Program-made: the position numbers and the translations under genes
The notes under the pieces: model-generated
What the model saw: the letters and a program-made list of their open reading frames with translations, nothing else
Database searches by the model: none
Told to the model about the DNA's origin: nothing
From: Chara braunii
Lineage: Eukaryota > Streptophyta > Charophyceae > Charales > Characeae
Assembly (NCBI GenBank): GCA_003427395.1
Contig: BFEA01000014.1
Location: 719,948 to 763,418, forward strand
DNA length: 43,471 bases
Direction of reading: 5' to 3'
In this document: in pieces, positions 35,771-43,471 of the stretch
Layout: the number at the start of each line of letters is the position of its first letter
Numbering within the stretch: position 1 is the stretch's first letter

Positions 35771-36121
35771 ATAATTTTTTGCAGAGGCCGAACTTCTTTA
35801 CGTCCGGACTCCGAATGGGACCCCAAACACCAAAATGTACAGAGGTCGACCCGGGGGTCTCTGAACGCACGGGGTGGTAACCATGCGTTATGTGAAACAA
35901 TAATACAAACAACATTTCTCGATGAGGCATGTTCAAATTCTTAGCGAAACTCAAGCCAAAAGTCCAAAACCTATAATAAAATTAATTGTTTTTTTTTTTT
36001 TTTAAATCATTGAAAAATATGTTCGATGAACACGCTTAAGGAGGTGTTCAGCCAAACACGTGAACGTGTTCGGATGTTCGTAAAGCCTCGATCATGTTCG
36101 GTGTGCTGAACAGTGCTATTC

Positions 36122-36240
36122 ATGAAGTACTTATGAGGAGCAATTCTGGCTTGCATATGATGATGATCAAAGACATGAGATATACTCTTTAATGGTACCA
36201 ATGTGGATCACTTCCTTCAGAGTCTGAATGCCCATGTAAG
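36122..36240 (+). pseudogene. Decayed frame, right part (continues from 32914)
   Basis: After the target duplication TGCTATTC the frame gives STYEEQFWLAYDDDQRHE and SLMVPMWITSF before stops near 36226. It reads like protein and is consistent with being the continuation of the frame ending at 32914. Family unknown. Confidence 0.3.
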
Positions 36241-36519
36241 GAAAAAGGAACTATAAGGAATGAGAAAGAAAGAAGAAATATTGAAAAGGATGCAGTCAGT
36301 GAGTACAAAAAGTTGAAGGCTCGAATGAATATCGCTGACGGTTATAAGACCTTTGAGAAGAGTCATAGAAAATGGTATCATTCGAAAAGACAATAGGATA
36401 TATAAAAGAAGACTCTGCAAACCCACGGAAAGTGGTTAGGAAGGAGAAGATGACAAAAAAATTCCCTCGAAAAATAGAAGTAGAAAAAACATTTCATAAA
36501 AAAAAAAATCCTTCATATT

Positions 36520-36960
36520 TATAAATTATTATTCCAATGTTCGTCCAATACAAAACTTCCTGTTTTATTTGATAAGTTCCCGTCTACATATGAGTTTTTC
36601 ATTCCACTTACATCTATTTGTTCAAGATGGAAGGAAAGTCTGGACGAGTTTATGAAACGTTTTAATTAAATTTTCATTCTAGTACAACAAATATCTTTTA
36701 ATTGAGATTGGATTAACCTATTTATGACTGAAAATCCTTACTTAGAATGACAGTCGAATTAAAATATTTCATGAACTCATCCAGACTTTCATTCCATCTC
36801 TAACATGCAGTCCAAATAAGAAGGGATACCCTATTCTTGGAATGGAAGTTTGCAAGTAAAAATTTTAAAATTGGAATGACATTTTTTAAGATTGGAATGA
36901 AAATTTAGAATTTAGATTGTAATTTTACTATAGAATGATTATTTAATTCTGGAAAAAATT
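36520..36960. repeat. Inverted repeat element with GGAATG words
   Basis: GATGGAAGGAAAGTCTGGA at about 36628 is the near reverse complement of TCCAGACTTTCATTCCATC at about 36779. The arms are about 40 bases with roughly 90 bases between them. GGAATG or CATTCC words recur across 36530-36930. It resembles a small foldback or MITE-like element. No target duplication established. Confidence 0.5.
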
Positions 36961-37985
36961 TCCGTTGGAGAGAGCTAACAAGCAGAAACGACTTTGACTA
37001 TGATTGGACAGTCCACAAGACTACAGAGAACCATGAAACAAGCAAGGAAAGAAGGGGGGAATATTGAATAGAGGAGAGAAGTTGAAAAGTCCAGAAGAAG
37101 CAATAAACAAGCCAGGGCCAAAAAATGAGAATCTAATAAAAGTATCAAGATTGAAATATTTGATAAGAAAGAGGGAATACGAAAGATGATCAGGAATAAG
37201 AAGAGAAAGAGGAGGAGAAAATCGGCCTAGACTTGAACATGGAGATGAAGAAGTCTATAACTCAGAGGGAAAAAAACAAGGGTAGAATAAGCACCTCAAA
37301 GGAGAACAAGAAAAATGGCATTGGAGAATGAACAAATCAGTCGGGATCGGAAGGAAGAAGGAAAAGAGAAAAGCAGAAAACTCAGTCAATGAAAGAAAAA
37401 AAGGATAGAAGCAACAGTTTTAGAGACTTGTGGCTCTCTCGGCCTTAGCAGCAGTTGAATCGGTGGCATCCAGACCCTATAACACGATCCAAGGGAAGGA
37501 GCCAATGCCTGCAGGCGATACAAAAGCAATTATTTCTGACATATATTATGCCCAGCCTAGAGAGACGGGCGCTACTTCCCTAGTAGGGGGAAGCGAAGTA
37601 AAGTTATGGAGAACTAAAAAAAAAAAAAAAAAAAAAAAAAAACACCTTGTGTTTTGTGAATCGGGGGAGTATCGCAGATAGGATTGTGAGGAGTTCCTTC
37701 AGAAATGAAAGAAATGGTTAGTGGGGATTGATGGAAGGAAACCTAGTCAAAAGAGGAGGTGACAAAGTATAATTGTACAAGTAGTTGAGATTAATTTTGG
37801 TTCATCGGTCTCTCCTTTTTGGGAATTAGTATAGTTACATGTTCATCTACGACAATGACCTAATGAAAGAAGGGACAGAAAAATAATGACATTATGAAAA
37901 GTCGGAAAGAGAAAACTATGAGTAAATTGAAGAGCATGCAAAGTAGTTTGAATTGATATGATGTTTTTCTTATTTTTGTTAAATG
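36961..37985. other. Purine-rich stretch with a 25-base A run, no gene recognised
   Basis: AG-rich at 37010-37420. A frame at 37430-37616 (MALSALAAVESVASRPYN at its start) leads into an A run at 37617-37641; I recognise no domain. The A run could be the tail of a retroposed copy, but no matching duplication was found. Confidence 0.35.
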
Positions 37986-38319
37986 CTATATAGCATCGTA
38001 TGCGGGTTCGGTGATCGAACCCGAACGTTCGTGACCGAACGCGAACGAGCACCGAAACTCTCTTAACACGAATATAACAATATTAAAATAAATATATATA
38101 TATATTCTCCAAAACATCTGAAAAAAATATATGTTATGTAAAATAAAAAGAATAACAACGTTTGCCTTGGAGCTATGCTCAAATTCATAACCAAACTCGA
38201 GTTAAGAATAAAATATATGTATATATATATATATATTTAATCTTGAATATGCTCGGCCGAACACCCGAACATGTTCGGACGTTCGGAAAAGCTCCGAACA
38301 TGTTCGGTGTGCTACACAG
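37986..38319 (-). mobile_element. hAT-like non-autonomous element, 334 bases, intact ends
   Basis: Flanked by GTTAAATG (37978-37985) and GTTAAATA (38320-38327), 7 of 8 bases alike. Starts CTATATAGCATCG and ends TGTGCTACACAG, the reverse of the 24151-24498 element. Interior AT-rich with TA runs, ends rich in GAACATGTTCGG and CCGAACGTTCG. This copy is the reference that shows what the split element at 32915-36113 looked like. Confidence 0.9.
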
Positions 38320-38604
38320 GTTAAATATTTTATTTATGTACTATTGTAGGTGCAAGAAACCAAAAGTCCTGAGTATACTATAGGAAATTATAACCTTAGG
38401 AGTTTTTAAAAAGTCCTAGATAGTAGATAAGTCTGGTAAGCTGGAAAGTGTTGTACCAAAGCAAAACTCGGAGTCTGAGAGTGAGATAATTGAGTTACGA
38501 GTGTGTTGTATGATAATTTTATTATTGACAATATGTAGTTGAAAATTTGAATCACATAACCTTCATGCATTCCTTTGGGTATGCATATATATATATATAT
38601 ATAT
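38320..38604. other. AT-rich stretch ending in a TA microsatellite
   Basis: No gene seen. ATATAT repeats at about 38584-38604 immediately precede the hammerhead-family element. Confidence 0.5.
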
Positions 38605-38857
38605 CGTCAAAAATAAAACTGCTCGGTAAACTGTAGGCAGAGAGAGAGAAGAGGACAACAAACGAGGGGTTGTAACAAACTGTTTCGTCAGAGTTTCACC
38701 GACTCATCAAGAGGCTGAACCCTCAACAGTTTGCAGAATCCCCTCACTGATTACACTGTAAATGATAATCTAACTTAACCAAAATCAAAGTTGACTATCA
38801 CTCACCCACACCAGATGGAAAACTCTACAGACTGTCGGTTCACACCCCATCATAAGC
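38605..38857 (-). mobile_element. Hammerhead-family small element in TA microsatellite, copy 2
   Basis: 253 bases between two TA tracts (38584-38604 and 38858-38873). The left edge CGTCAAAAATAAAACTG corresponds to the CGTCACAAACAG end of the other copies. Contains hammerhead copy 2 and about 125 bases upstream of it in ribozyme orientation. No ORF. Confidence 0.7.
38676..38733 (-). ncRNA. Type III hammerhead ribozyme, copy 2 (core base 3 changed)
   Basis: Minus strand: stem III CAAACTGT pairs with ACAGTTTG (8 pairs). Then U at the cleavage position, stem I GAGG with CCTC around loop GTTCAG, core TTGATGA, stem II GTCGG with CTGAC (one G-U pair), loop TGAAACT, and GAAA. Expected cleavage is next to 38725. 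As in copy 1, core position 3 is U rather than C, so activity is doubtful. Loops I and II are conserved between copies. Confidence 0.85.
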
Positions 38858-38873
38858 ATATATATATATATAT

Positions 38874-38992
38874 AGGGTTCAGCCTCCTGATGAGTCGGTG
38901 AAACTCTGACGAAATAGTTTGTCACAACCCCTCGTTTGTTGTCCTCTTCTTTCTTTCTGCCTACGGTTTACCGGACAGTTCTGTTTGTGACG
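38874..38992 (+). mobile_element. Hammerhead-family small element, copy 3, between TA tracts
   Basis: 119 bases starting AGGGTTCAGCC directly after a TA tract and ending TTCTGTTTGTGACG directly before another. Inverted relative to copy 2. Its 5 prime boundary falls within a base or two of the ribozyme cleavage position of copy 2. Confidence 0.75.
38875..38921 (+). ncRNA. Hammerhead ribozyme, copy 3, lacking its 5 prime stem III strand
   Basis: GGGTTCAGCCTC, then an intact core CTGATGA (38887-38893), stem II GTCGG/CTGAC (38894-38898 with 38906-38910), loop TGAAACT, and GAAA at 38911. The stem III partner and the cleavage triplet are missing, replaced by TA repeat. It therefore resembles the 3 prime product of self-cleavage. 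Confidence 0.8.
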
Positions 38993-39009
38993 ATATATAT
39001 ATATATATG

Positions 39010-39100
39010 TAGGCGTTCGGTTGCCGGCGTTCGGGACGGGCCGAACGCCCGAACGTACGGGACCGCTTCGGAAGGCGTTCGGTCGTTCGAGCTGAACGCG

Positions 39101-39131
<31 letters not shown>

Positions 39132-39237
39132 TCCAAAAATTTCGAAAAAGCAAAATGTTATGGAGAAAAATACACTAAACAACATTTGTCCGGGCACTTC
39201 ATCCAAATTCATTACCAAATTTGAATTAAAAATCAAA
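39010..39237 (-). mobile_element. CAGGGTT-type TIR element, 3 prime half only
   Basis: Starts TAGGCGTTCGGTTGCCGGCG, includes a 25-30 base A run and ATTACCAAATTTGAATTAAA, and stops at the TA run where the next element begins. It matches the 3 prime part of the elements at 39246 and 40006 in reverse. The rest was lost or displaced by the neighbour. Confidence 0.7.
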
Positions 39238-39245
39238 TATATATA

Positions 39246-39971
39246 CAGGATAACCTAACCGAACGTTCGGGGGGCCCCGGGCTGGCCCCCGAACGTTCGG
39301 GGGTTCGGGGTCCCGTTCAGGGGTCGAACACCTCCAAGTTCGGCCCCCGTCAGAAAATGTTTCGGGGCCTAAAAATAAGTTTTTTTTTTCTGCATTTATT
39401 TTTGTGAGTTCTCTATGATGTAACCTACACGCCTATACATTTTGAAGTCATTCTGCTAAGCCAAACAAACATTAAAAATCGTCAAAGATGGGGGTGTCAA
39501 AACGTGCTCGCCCACTCGCTATTTTGTTTTTTTTTCACTTTTAACTTTTTGTTTTCACTTTAGTTCGGGGCCTAAAAAAAATTATTATTTTTTGAAAAAA
39601 TATAAATGAGTTAATGATTATGTAAACTACATATCTGTAAATTTTCAGGGCATTTGTCAATGCCAAAACATAATAAAAAATCGGCAAAGATAGCGGTGTC
39701 GAAAAGGTGCTGGCACATTCACTCATTTTAATTCTCTTTTTATTTTTTTTTATTTTTATCATAGTGTTTATTTTTTGTATTTGATTTTTAATTTAAATTT
39801 GGTAAAGAATTTGGATGTAGTGCCCAGATAAATGTTGTTTAGTTTAGTTTCCTCCATTACAGATTTGTTTCTCGGAAGTTTTTTTTTTTTTCCACGTTCG
39901 GCCCGAACGATTTAACGCCTTCCGAAGGGGTCCTGTACGTTCGGGTGTTCGGCCTGTCCCGAACGCCGGCA

Positions 39972-39977
<6 letters not shown>
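39246..39977 (+). mobile_element. CAGGGTT-type TIR element, about 730 bases
   Basis: Begins CAGGATAACC and ends GGCAACCCTA, reversed TAGGGTTGCC. Flanked by TATATATA on both sides, compatible with an 8-base duplication but ambiguous in a TA repeat. The 5 prime end has GAACGTTCGGGGGGCC and GGCCCCCGAACGTTC facing each other. The interior has two tandem diverged modules, each beginning GGGGCCTAAAAA and containing a CAAAGATRGSGGTGTC core (near 39484 and 39686). No ORF. Confidence 0.8.
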
Positions 39978-40005
<28 letters not shown>

Positions 40006-40008
<3 letters not shown>

Positions 40009-40776
40009 GGTTACGTGACCGAACGTTCGGGGGCCCCCAGGCTGGCCCCCGAATGTTCGGGCGTTCGGGGTCCCGTTCGGGGGCCGAACACCTTAAGGTT
40101 CGGCCCCCGCCAAGAAAGATTTCGGGACCTAAACATAAGTTTGTTTTTCTGAATTTTGTTTTCAGAGCTTTCTATGATGTATCCTACACGCCTATTAATT
40201 TTGAAGTCATTCTGCTAAGCCAAAAAAACATAAAAAATCGTCAAAGATGGGGGTGTCAAAACGTGCTCGCCCACTCACTATTTTGTTTGTTTTCACTTTT
40301 AACTTTTTGTTTTCACTTTATTTCGGGGCCTAAAACATTTTGTTATTTTTTGAAAACTTTTGAATGAGTTATTGATTATGTAAAATACATATCTGTAAAT
40401 TTTGAGGGCATTTGTCAATGCGAAAAAAAAAAATAAATCGGCAAAGATGGAGGTGTCGAAAAGGTGCTGGCACACTCACTCATTTTAATTCTCTTTTTAT
40501 TTATTCTCATTTTTATCAAAGTGTTTATTTTCTGTATTGGATTTTTAATTCAAATTTGGTAAGGAATTTGGATGTAGTGCACAGGCAAATGTTGTTGAGT
40601 TTAATTTACTCCATAACATAGTTATTTTTCGGAATTGTTGGAAAACCGTTTGTTTTTTGTTTTGGTTTTTTTTTGCCCGCGTTTGGCCCGAACGGCCAAA
40701 CGCCTCTCGAAGGGGTCCCTTACGTTCGGGCGTTCAGGTTCGGGCGTTCGGCCCGTCCCGAACGCCGTTAACCTTG
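40006..40776 (+). mobile_element. CAGGGTT-type TIR element, 771 bases
   Basis: Begins CAGGGTTACG and ends GTTAACCTTG, reversed CAAGGTTAAC. TATATATA on both sides. Same layout as the preceding element: palindromic GC-rich end, two AT-rich modules starting GGGACCTAAA/GGGGCCTAAA, poly-T, GC-rich 3 prime end. Confidence 0.8.
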
Positions 40777-40797
40777 TATATATATATATATATATAT

Positions 40798-40810
40798 CGT
40801 CACAAACAGA
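40798..40810 (-). repeat. 13-base remnant of the hammerhead family between TA tracts
   Basis: CGTCACAAACAGA lies between TA runs on both sides. The same word begins the fragment at 41620 and, reversed, ends copy 3 at 38992. It is either a very short truncated copy or the target-proximal residue of one. Confidence 0.5.
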
Positions 40811-40830
40811 TATATATATATATATATATA

Positions 40831-41584
40831 CAGGGTCACCTGCCCGTACGTACGCGCATTCGGGGTACCGTACGGGGTCTAAACCCGGCGGCGTTCGGCC
40901 CCCATCAAAAATTATTTCGGGGCCTAAAAATAATTATTTTTTTCTGAATTTGTTTTTGTGAGTTCTCTAGGACGTGAGATACACGCGTGTAAATTTTCAA
41001 GTCATTTGGCTAAGCCAAATAAGAATTAAAAATCGCCAAAAATGGCGGTGTCAAAACGTGCTCGCCCACGTATTTTTTTACTTTTTACTTTTTGTTTTCA
41101 CTTTAGTTCGGGGTTTAAACAATTTTATTATTTTTTGAAATTTTTTGAGTGGGTTTTGCATTATGTGAAGTACAAATATGTAAATTTTCAGGGCATTTAT
41201 CTATTCAAAAAAAAAAAAAATTCGTTAAAGATGGCGGTGTCGAAAACATGCTCGTGCACGCACTAAATTTATTTTTTTTTTATTGTTTTTTTATTATTAT
41301 TATTAGTATTTGTTTTTTGTATTTTATTTTTTTTTCAAATTTGGTAAGGAATTCGGATGTAATGCTCAGGGAAATCTTGTTTAGTTTATTTTTCTTCATA
41401 ACATATCGTTTTTTCAGGTTTTTTTTAAGGTTTTTTTTTTTTTTTTTTTTTTTTTTGTCCGCGTTCGGCCCGAACGGCCGAACGCATCCCCAAGGGGTCC
41501 CAAAATATTTTTTGGCGGGGGCCGAACACCGTAGGGTTCAGACCGCGTACGGGACTAGCCCGTACGTATCCAGGTCCCCATACG
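40831..41584 (+). mobile_element. CAGGGTT-type TIR element with 5 prime ends at both sides
   Basis: Begins CAGGGTCACC in a TA tract. The right side should end with the 3 prime terminal sequence, but after GAAC..AAGGGGTCCC it switches (about 41501) to the reverse complement of a 5 prime end (AAATATTTTTTGGCGGGGG and on to CCTGGATACG-type terminus). Both outer ends are therefore 5 prime type. Interior modules are as in its neighbours, with a long T run at about 41425-41456. Confidence 0.65.
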
Positions 41585-41588
41585 TATG

Positions 41589-41619
<31 letters not shown>

Positions 41620-41620
<1 letters not shown>

Positions 41621-41710
41621 TAGTCACAAACAGAACTGCCCGGTAAACCATAGGCAGAGAAAGAGAAGAGGACAATAAACGAGGGGTTGTGACAAACTGT
41701 TTTGTCGGAG
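41620..41710 (-). mobile_element. Hammerhead-family fragment, truncated inside stem II
   Basis: Starts AGTCACAAACAGAACTGCCC after a TA tract, continues like copies 2 and 3 (GAGGGGTTGTGACAAACTG), and is cut within the ribozyme at GTCGGAG, where the next unit begins. The GAAA of the core has become AAAA. Confidence 0.75.
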
Positions 41711-42045
41711 AATTTTTTGGTACCGGCTAACACTGAACCGGTTTAAAGCACAGTCGTAGCTCCGACGATGTTCTTCGACGGGTCGGGAAAGGTATTTATC
41801 AAATTCCCCCGTTTGCTGCTGGACTTTGCGCCGCGAAGTTGTGTGGTAGTGGATGGCGCCGCGTCGCAATTGCATCGCGAGTGCTGACACGACTTGCGGA
41901 GGATTTGCGGTGTAAGGAGATTATTCGCGAGTGTCAGGCCTCTGATGAGCCGGTGAAATTCCGGCGAAACACTCATTGCTCTTGTTTGGGTTAGGCAGTA
42001 GGAGACTCGTGTGTGAGTGGTAGCGCGCCAATTTTTTGGTACCGG
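41711..42045 (+). mobile_element. GC-rich hammerhead unit between 16-base direct repeats
   Basis: AATTTTTTGGTACCGG occurs at 41711-41726 and again at 42030-42045. The 303 bases between are GC-rich, without ORF, and contain the complete hammerhead at 41929-41974. The direct repeats could be a 16-base target duplication, as made by target-primed reverse transcription, or parts of a repeat unit. No A tail is seen. Confidence 0.6.
41929..41974 (+). ncRNA. Type III hammerhead ribozyme, copy 4, complete core
   Basis: Stem III GAGTGT (41929-41934) pairs with ACACTC (41969-41974). Cleavage triplet GTC, with predicted cleavage after 41935. Core CTGATGA (41942-41948), stem II GCCGG/CCGGC (perfect, 41949-41953 with 41961-41965), loop TGAAATT, then GAA. 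All conserved core bases are present. The anomaly is stem I: only AGGCCT lies between the cleavage base and the core, so at best one or two pairs and a tiny loop. The other copies have 14 bases here (GAGG, GTTCAG, CCTC), so the loop seems deleted. Confidence 0.85.
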
Positions 42046-42059
42046 TTTGGTACCGGCCA

Positions 42060-42559
42060 ATATTGTTTTTTTCCGAATTTTGTTTTGTAAGTTCTCTATG
42101 ACGTGAGGTACACGCCTATAAAGTTTCGCGTCATTTGGCTTAGCCAAATAAGAATTTGAAATCGCCAAAGATAGCGGTGTCAAAACGTGCTTGTCCACGT
42201 TTTTTAACACTTTTTACTTTTTATTTTCACTTCAGTTCGGGGTCTAAACAATTTTATTATTTTTTGAAACTTTTTTACTTTGTTTTGCATCAAGTGAAGT
42301 ACACATATCTAAATTTTCAGAACATTTAGCTAGTCAAAAAAAAAATGAAAAATCGCCAAAGTTGGCGGTGTCGAAAACATGCTCATAAACTCACTAAATT
42401 TAATTCTTTTTTTCATTTTTGTTATTTTTATTATTAGTATTTGTTTTTTATAATTTATTTTTATTTCAAATTTGGCAAGGAATTTGGATGTAATGCTCAG
42501 GCAAATATTGTTAAGTTTATTTTTATTCATAACATATCATTTTTTCAGATTTTTTTGAG

Positions 42560-42619
<60 letters not shown>

Positions 42620-42645
42620 CGTTCGGCCCGTCCCGAACGCGGACC
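42060..42645 (+). mobile_element. CAGGGTT-type element, interior and truncated 3 prime end
   Basis: From TTTTTTTCCGAATTTTG the two internal modules of the family follow (GCCAAAGATAGCGGTGTC near 42161, GCCAAAGTTGGCGGTGTC near 42354), then the ATTTGGCAAGGAATTTGG block and a T run of about 58 bases (42562-42619), ending GTTCGGCCCGTCCCGAACGC. The 5 prime terminus is missing. Confidence 0.7.
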
Positions 42646-43253
42646 AAAAAAAAAAAAAACAAAGTTTTTCAAAAATTTTCGTTAAGAACATATGTTATGG
42701 AGACAAATAAACTAAAGGACATTTGCCTGGGCACTACATCCAAATTCTTTACCAAATTGGAATTAAAAATCAAATATAGAAAATAAACAATTTGATAAAA
42801 ATAAGGAAAAATAAAAAGAGAACTAGAATGAGTGAGTGTGCCAACACCTTTTTGACACCGCCATCTTTGCCATTTTTAATTATTTTTTTGGCATTGACAA
42901 ATACCCTGAAAATTTACAGATATGTAGTTTATATAATTAATAACTCATTGAAAAGTTTTCAAAAAATAATAAATTTTTTTAGGCCCCGAAATAAAGTGAA
43001 AACAAAAAGTTAAAAGTGAAACAAAAAACAAAATAGTGAGTGGGCGAGCACGTTTTGACACCCCCATCTTTGACGATTTGTAGTGTTTTTTTGGCTTACA
43101 AGAATGGCTTAAAAATTTGTAGGCGTGTAGGTTACAGCATAGAGAACTCACAAAAAAACAATAAAAAAAGAAAAACATATTTTTAGGCCCCGAAATATTT
43201 TTTGGCGGGGGCCGAACCTGGAGGTGTTCGGCCCCCGAACGGGACCCTATGTA
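42646..43253 (-). mobile_element. CAGGGTT-type element, reverse copy joined tail to tail with its neighbour
   Basis: Begins with an A run and CAAAGTTTTTCAAAAATTTTC and proceeds through the same blocks as 42060-42645 in reverse order, ending in GGCGGGGGCCGAACC and GGGACCCTATGTA. It thus forms a large inverted repeat with the preceding copy. Its 3 prime terminus is missing at the join. Confidence 0.7.
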
Positions 43254-43471
43254 CAGGGTTACGTGACCGAACGTTCGGGGGCCCCCGGGCTGGCCCCCGA
43301 ACGTTCGGGCGCTCGGGGTCCCGTTCGAGGGCTGAACACCTCCAGATTCGGCCCCCGCCAAAAAATATTTCGAGGCCTAAAAATATATTTTTTTTTCTGA
43401 TTGTTTTTTTGTGAGTTCTCTATAATGTAACCTACACTCCAATAAATTTAAAAGCCATTCTGCTAAGCCAA
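43254..43471 (+). mobile_element. CAGGGTT-type TIR element, 5 prime part, runs off the window
   Basis: Begins CAGGGTTACGTGACCGAACG, followed by the palindromic pair CGAACGTTCGGGGGCC and GGCCCCCGAACGTTCG, then CGGCCCCCGCC, TTTCGAGGCCTAAAAATA and the start of the first internal module. Best preserved 5 prime end in the window. Confidence 0.8.

Larger units (their letters stand above)
33052..35885 (-). mobile_element. CAGGGTT-type TIR element carrying an expanded 181-base array
   Basis: Ends CATGGTAGCC and, reversed, CATGGTTACC. Flanks TGTTATCT (33044-33051) and CGTTATGT (35886-35893) agree at 6 of 8 bases. The left end (GCCGGCGTTTGGACAGGG) and right end (AGGCCGAAC..) match the 3 prime and 5 prime ends of the elements at 39-43 kb in reverse orientation. 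The interior contains a poly-A tract with the N run, a 38-base duplicated stretch (AATATGAAAAAAATAAATGTT) at 33270-33330, and the array. No coding capacity seen. Confidence 0.8.
32915..36113 (-). mobile_element. hAT-like element, split by a later insertion; 8-base TSD
   Basis: Left end CTGCGTAGCATTG and right end GTGTGCTGAACAG match the reversed ends of the 24151-24498 element. Flanks TGCAATTC (32907-32914) and TGCTATTC (36114-36121) agree at 7 of 8 bases. Its interior matches the intact 334-base relative at 37986-38319 up to ATATGTTAT at 33049 and again from CGTTATGTGAAA at 35886, so 33052-35885 is an insertion. No ORF. Confidence 0.85.

Noticed and set aside
41425-41733. 102-residue minus-strand frame and similar frames at 39.9-41.6 kb
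   Set aside because: They cross TIR-element ends, TA and A runs; the peptides are translations of the repeats (YIYIYI, KKKK, GPRQ).

Overview
The window is nuclear DNA of a repeat-rich eukaryote. It holds long GT and TA microsatellites, LINE, Ty3-type and Penelope-like retroelement remains, short terminal-inverted-repeat elements with 8-base target duplications, a 12-copy satellite-like array, hammerhead ribozymes, and one run of N inside a poly-A tract. I see no intact cellular protein gene, no rRNA and no tRNA. The lineage cannot be fixed from the sequence. A plant, alga, fungus or protist all fit, and Penelope-like elements with the GIY-YIG domain placed upstream of the reverse transcriptase (RT) are known from green algae, protists and invertebrates.

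Left part (1-13 kb). It starts with the end of a GAACGCG-rich repeat, followed by a decayed unrecognised reading frame (461-1027), a minus-strand hammerhead ribozyme relic (2081-2136), a 350-base foldback element (2242-2592) and a GT tract. Two separate decayed LINE retrotransposons lie on the minus strand, at about 5.06-7.29 kb and 8.88-11.05 kb. They still show RT motifs, the GGLG-type C-terminal motif and, in the first, a zinc-ribbon remnant.

Middle part (13-23 kb). Cytosine-rich and GC-rich blocks alternate with a 240-base GT microsatellite. No convincing gene is present. At 17.24-17.61 kb there are three copies of a roughly 120-base repeat. At 17.85-18.78 kb there are eleven small hairpins with a conserved 8-base loop (AAACTTAT) and stems that differ between copies yet mostly stay complementary. 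This is the most unusual structure in the window.

Nested retroelement block (23-38 kb). Ty3-type pol remains (RNase H domain duplicated in tandem at 23.42-24.72 kb, integrase at 31.2-32.0 kb) are split by later insertions. A TIR element (25031-30959) has itself been entered by a 5.5 kb Penelope-like element (25171-30630, minus strand) with an exact 11-base target duplication, long LTR-like repeats, a zinc-knuckle ORF1 and an ORF2 encoding GIY-YIG nuclease then RT. A 348-base hAT-like element (24151-24498) interrupts the second RNase H copy. A related element (32915-36113) has been entered by another TIR element (33052-35885), whose internal module has expanded into twelve copies of a 181-base unit.

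Right part (38-43.5 kb). This is a chain of TIR elements with CAGGGTT-type ends, inserted in TA microsatellites and alternating with fragments of a small hammerhead-ribozyme family that also abuts TA tracts. One hammerhead (41929-41974) has a complete canonical core.

No gene set here works together as a pathway; the logic of the window is the order of insertions. Alignments and complementarities were done by eye, so percentages are approximate.
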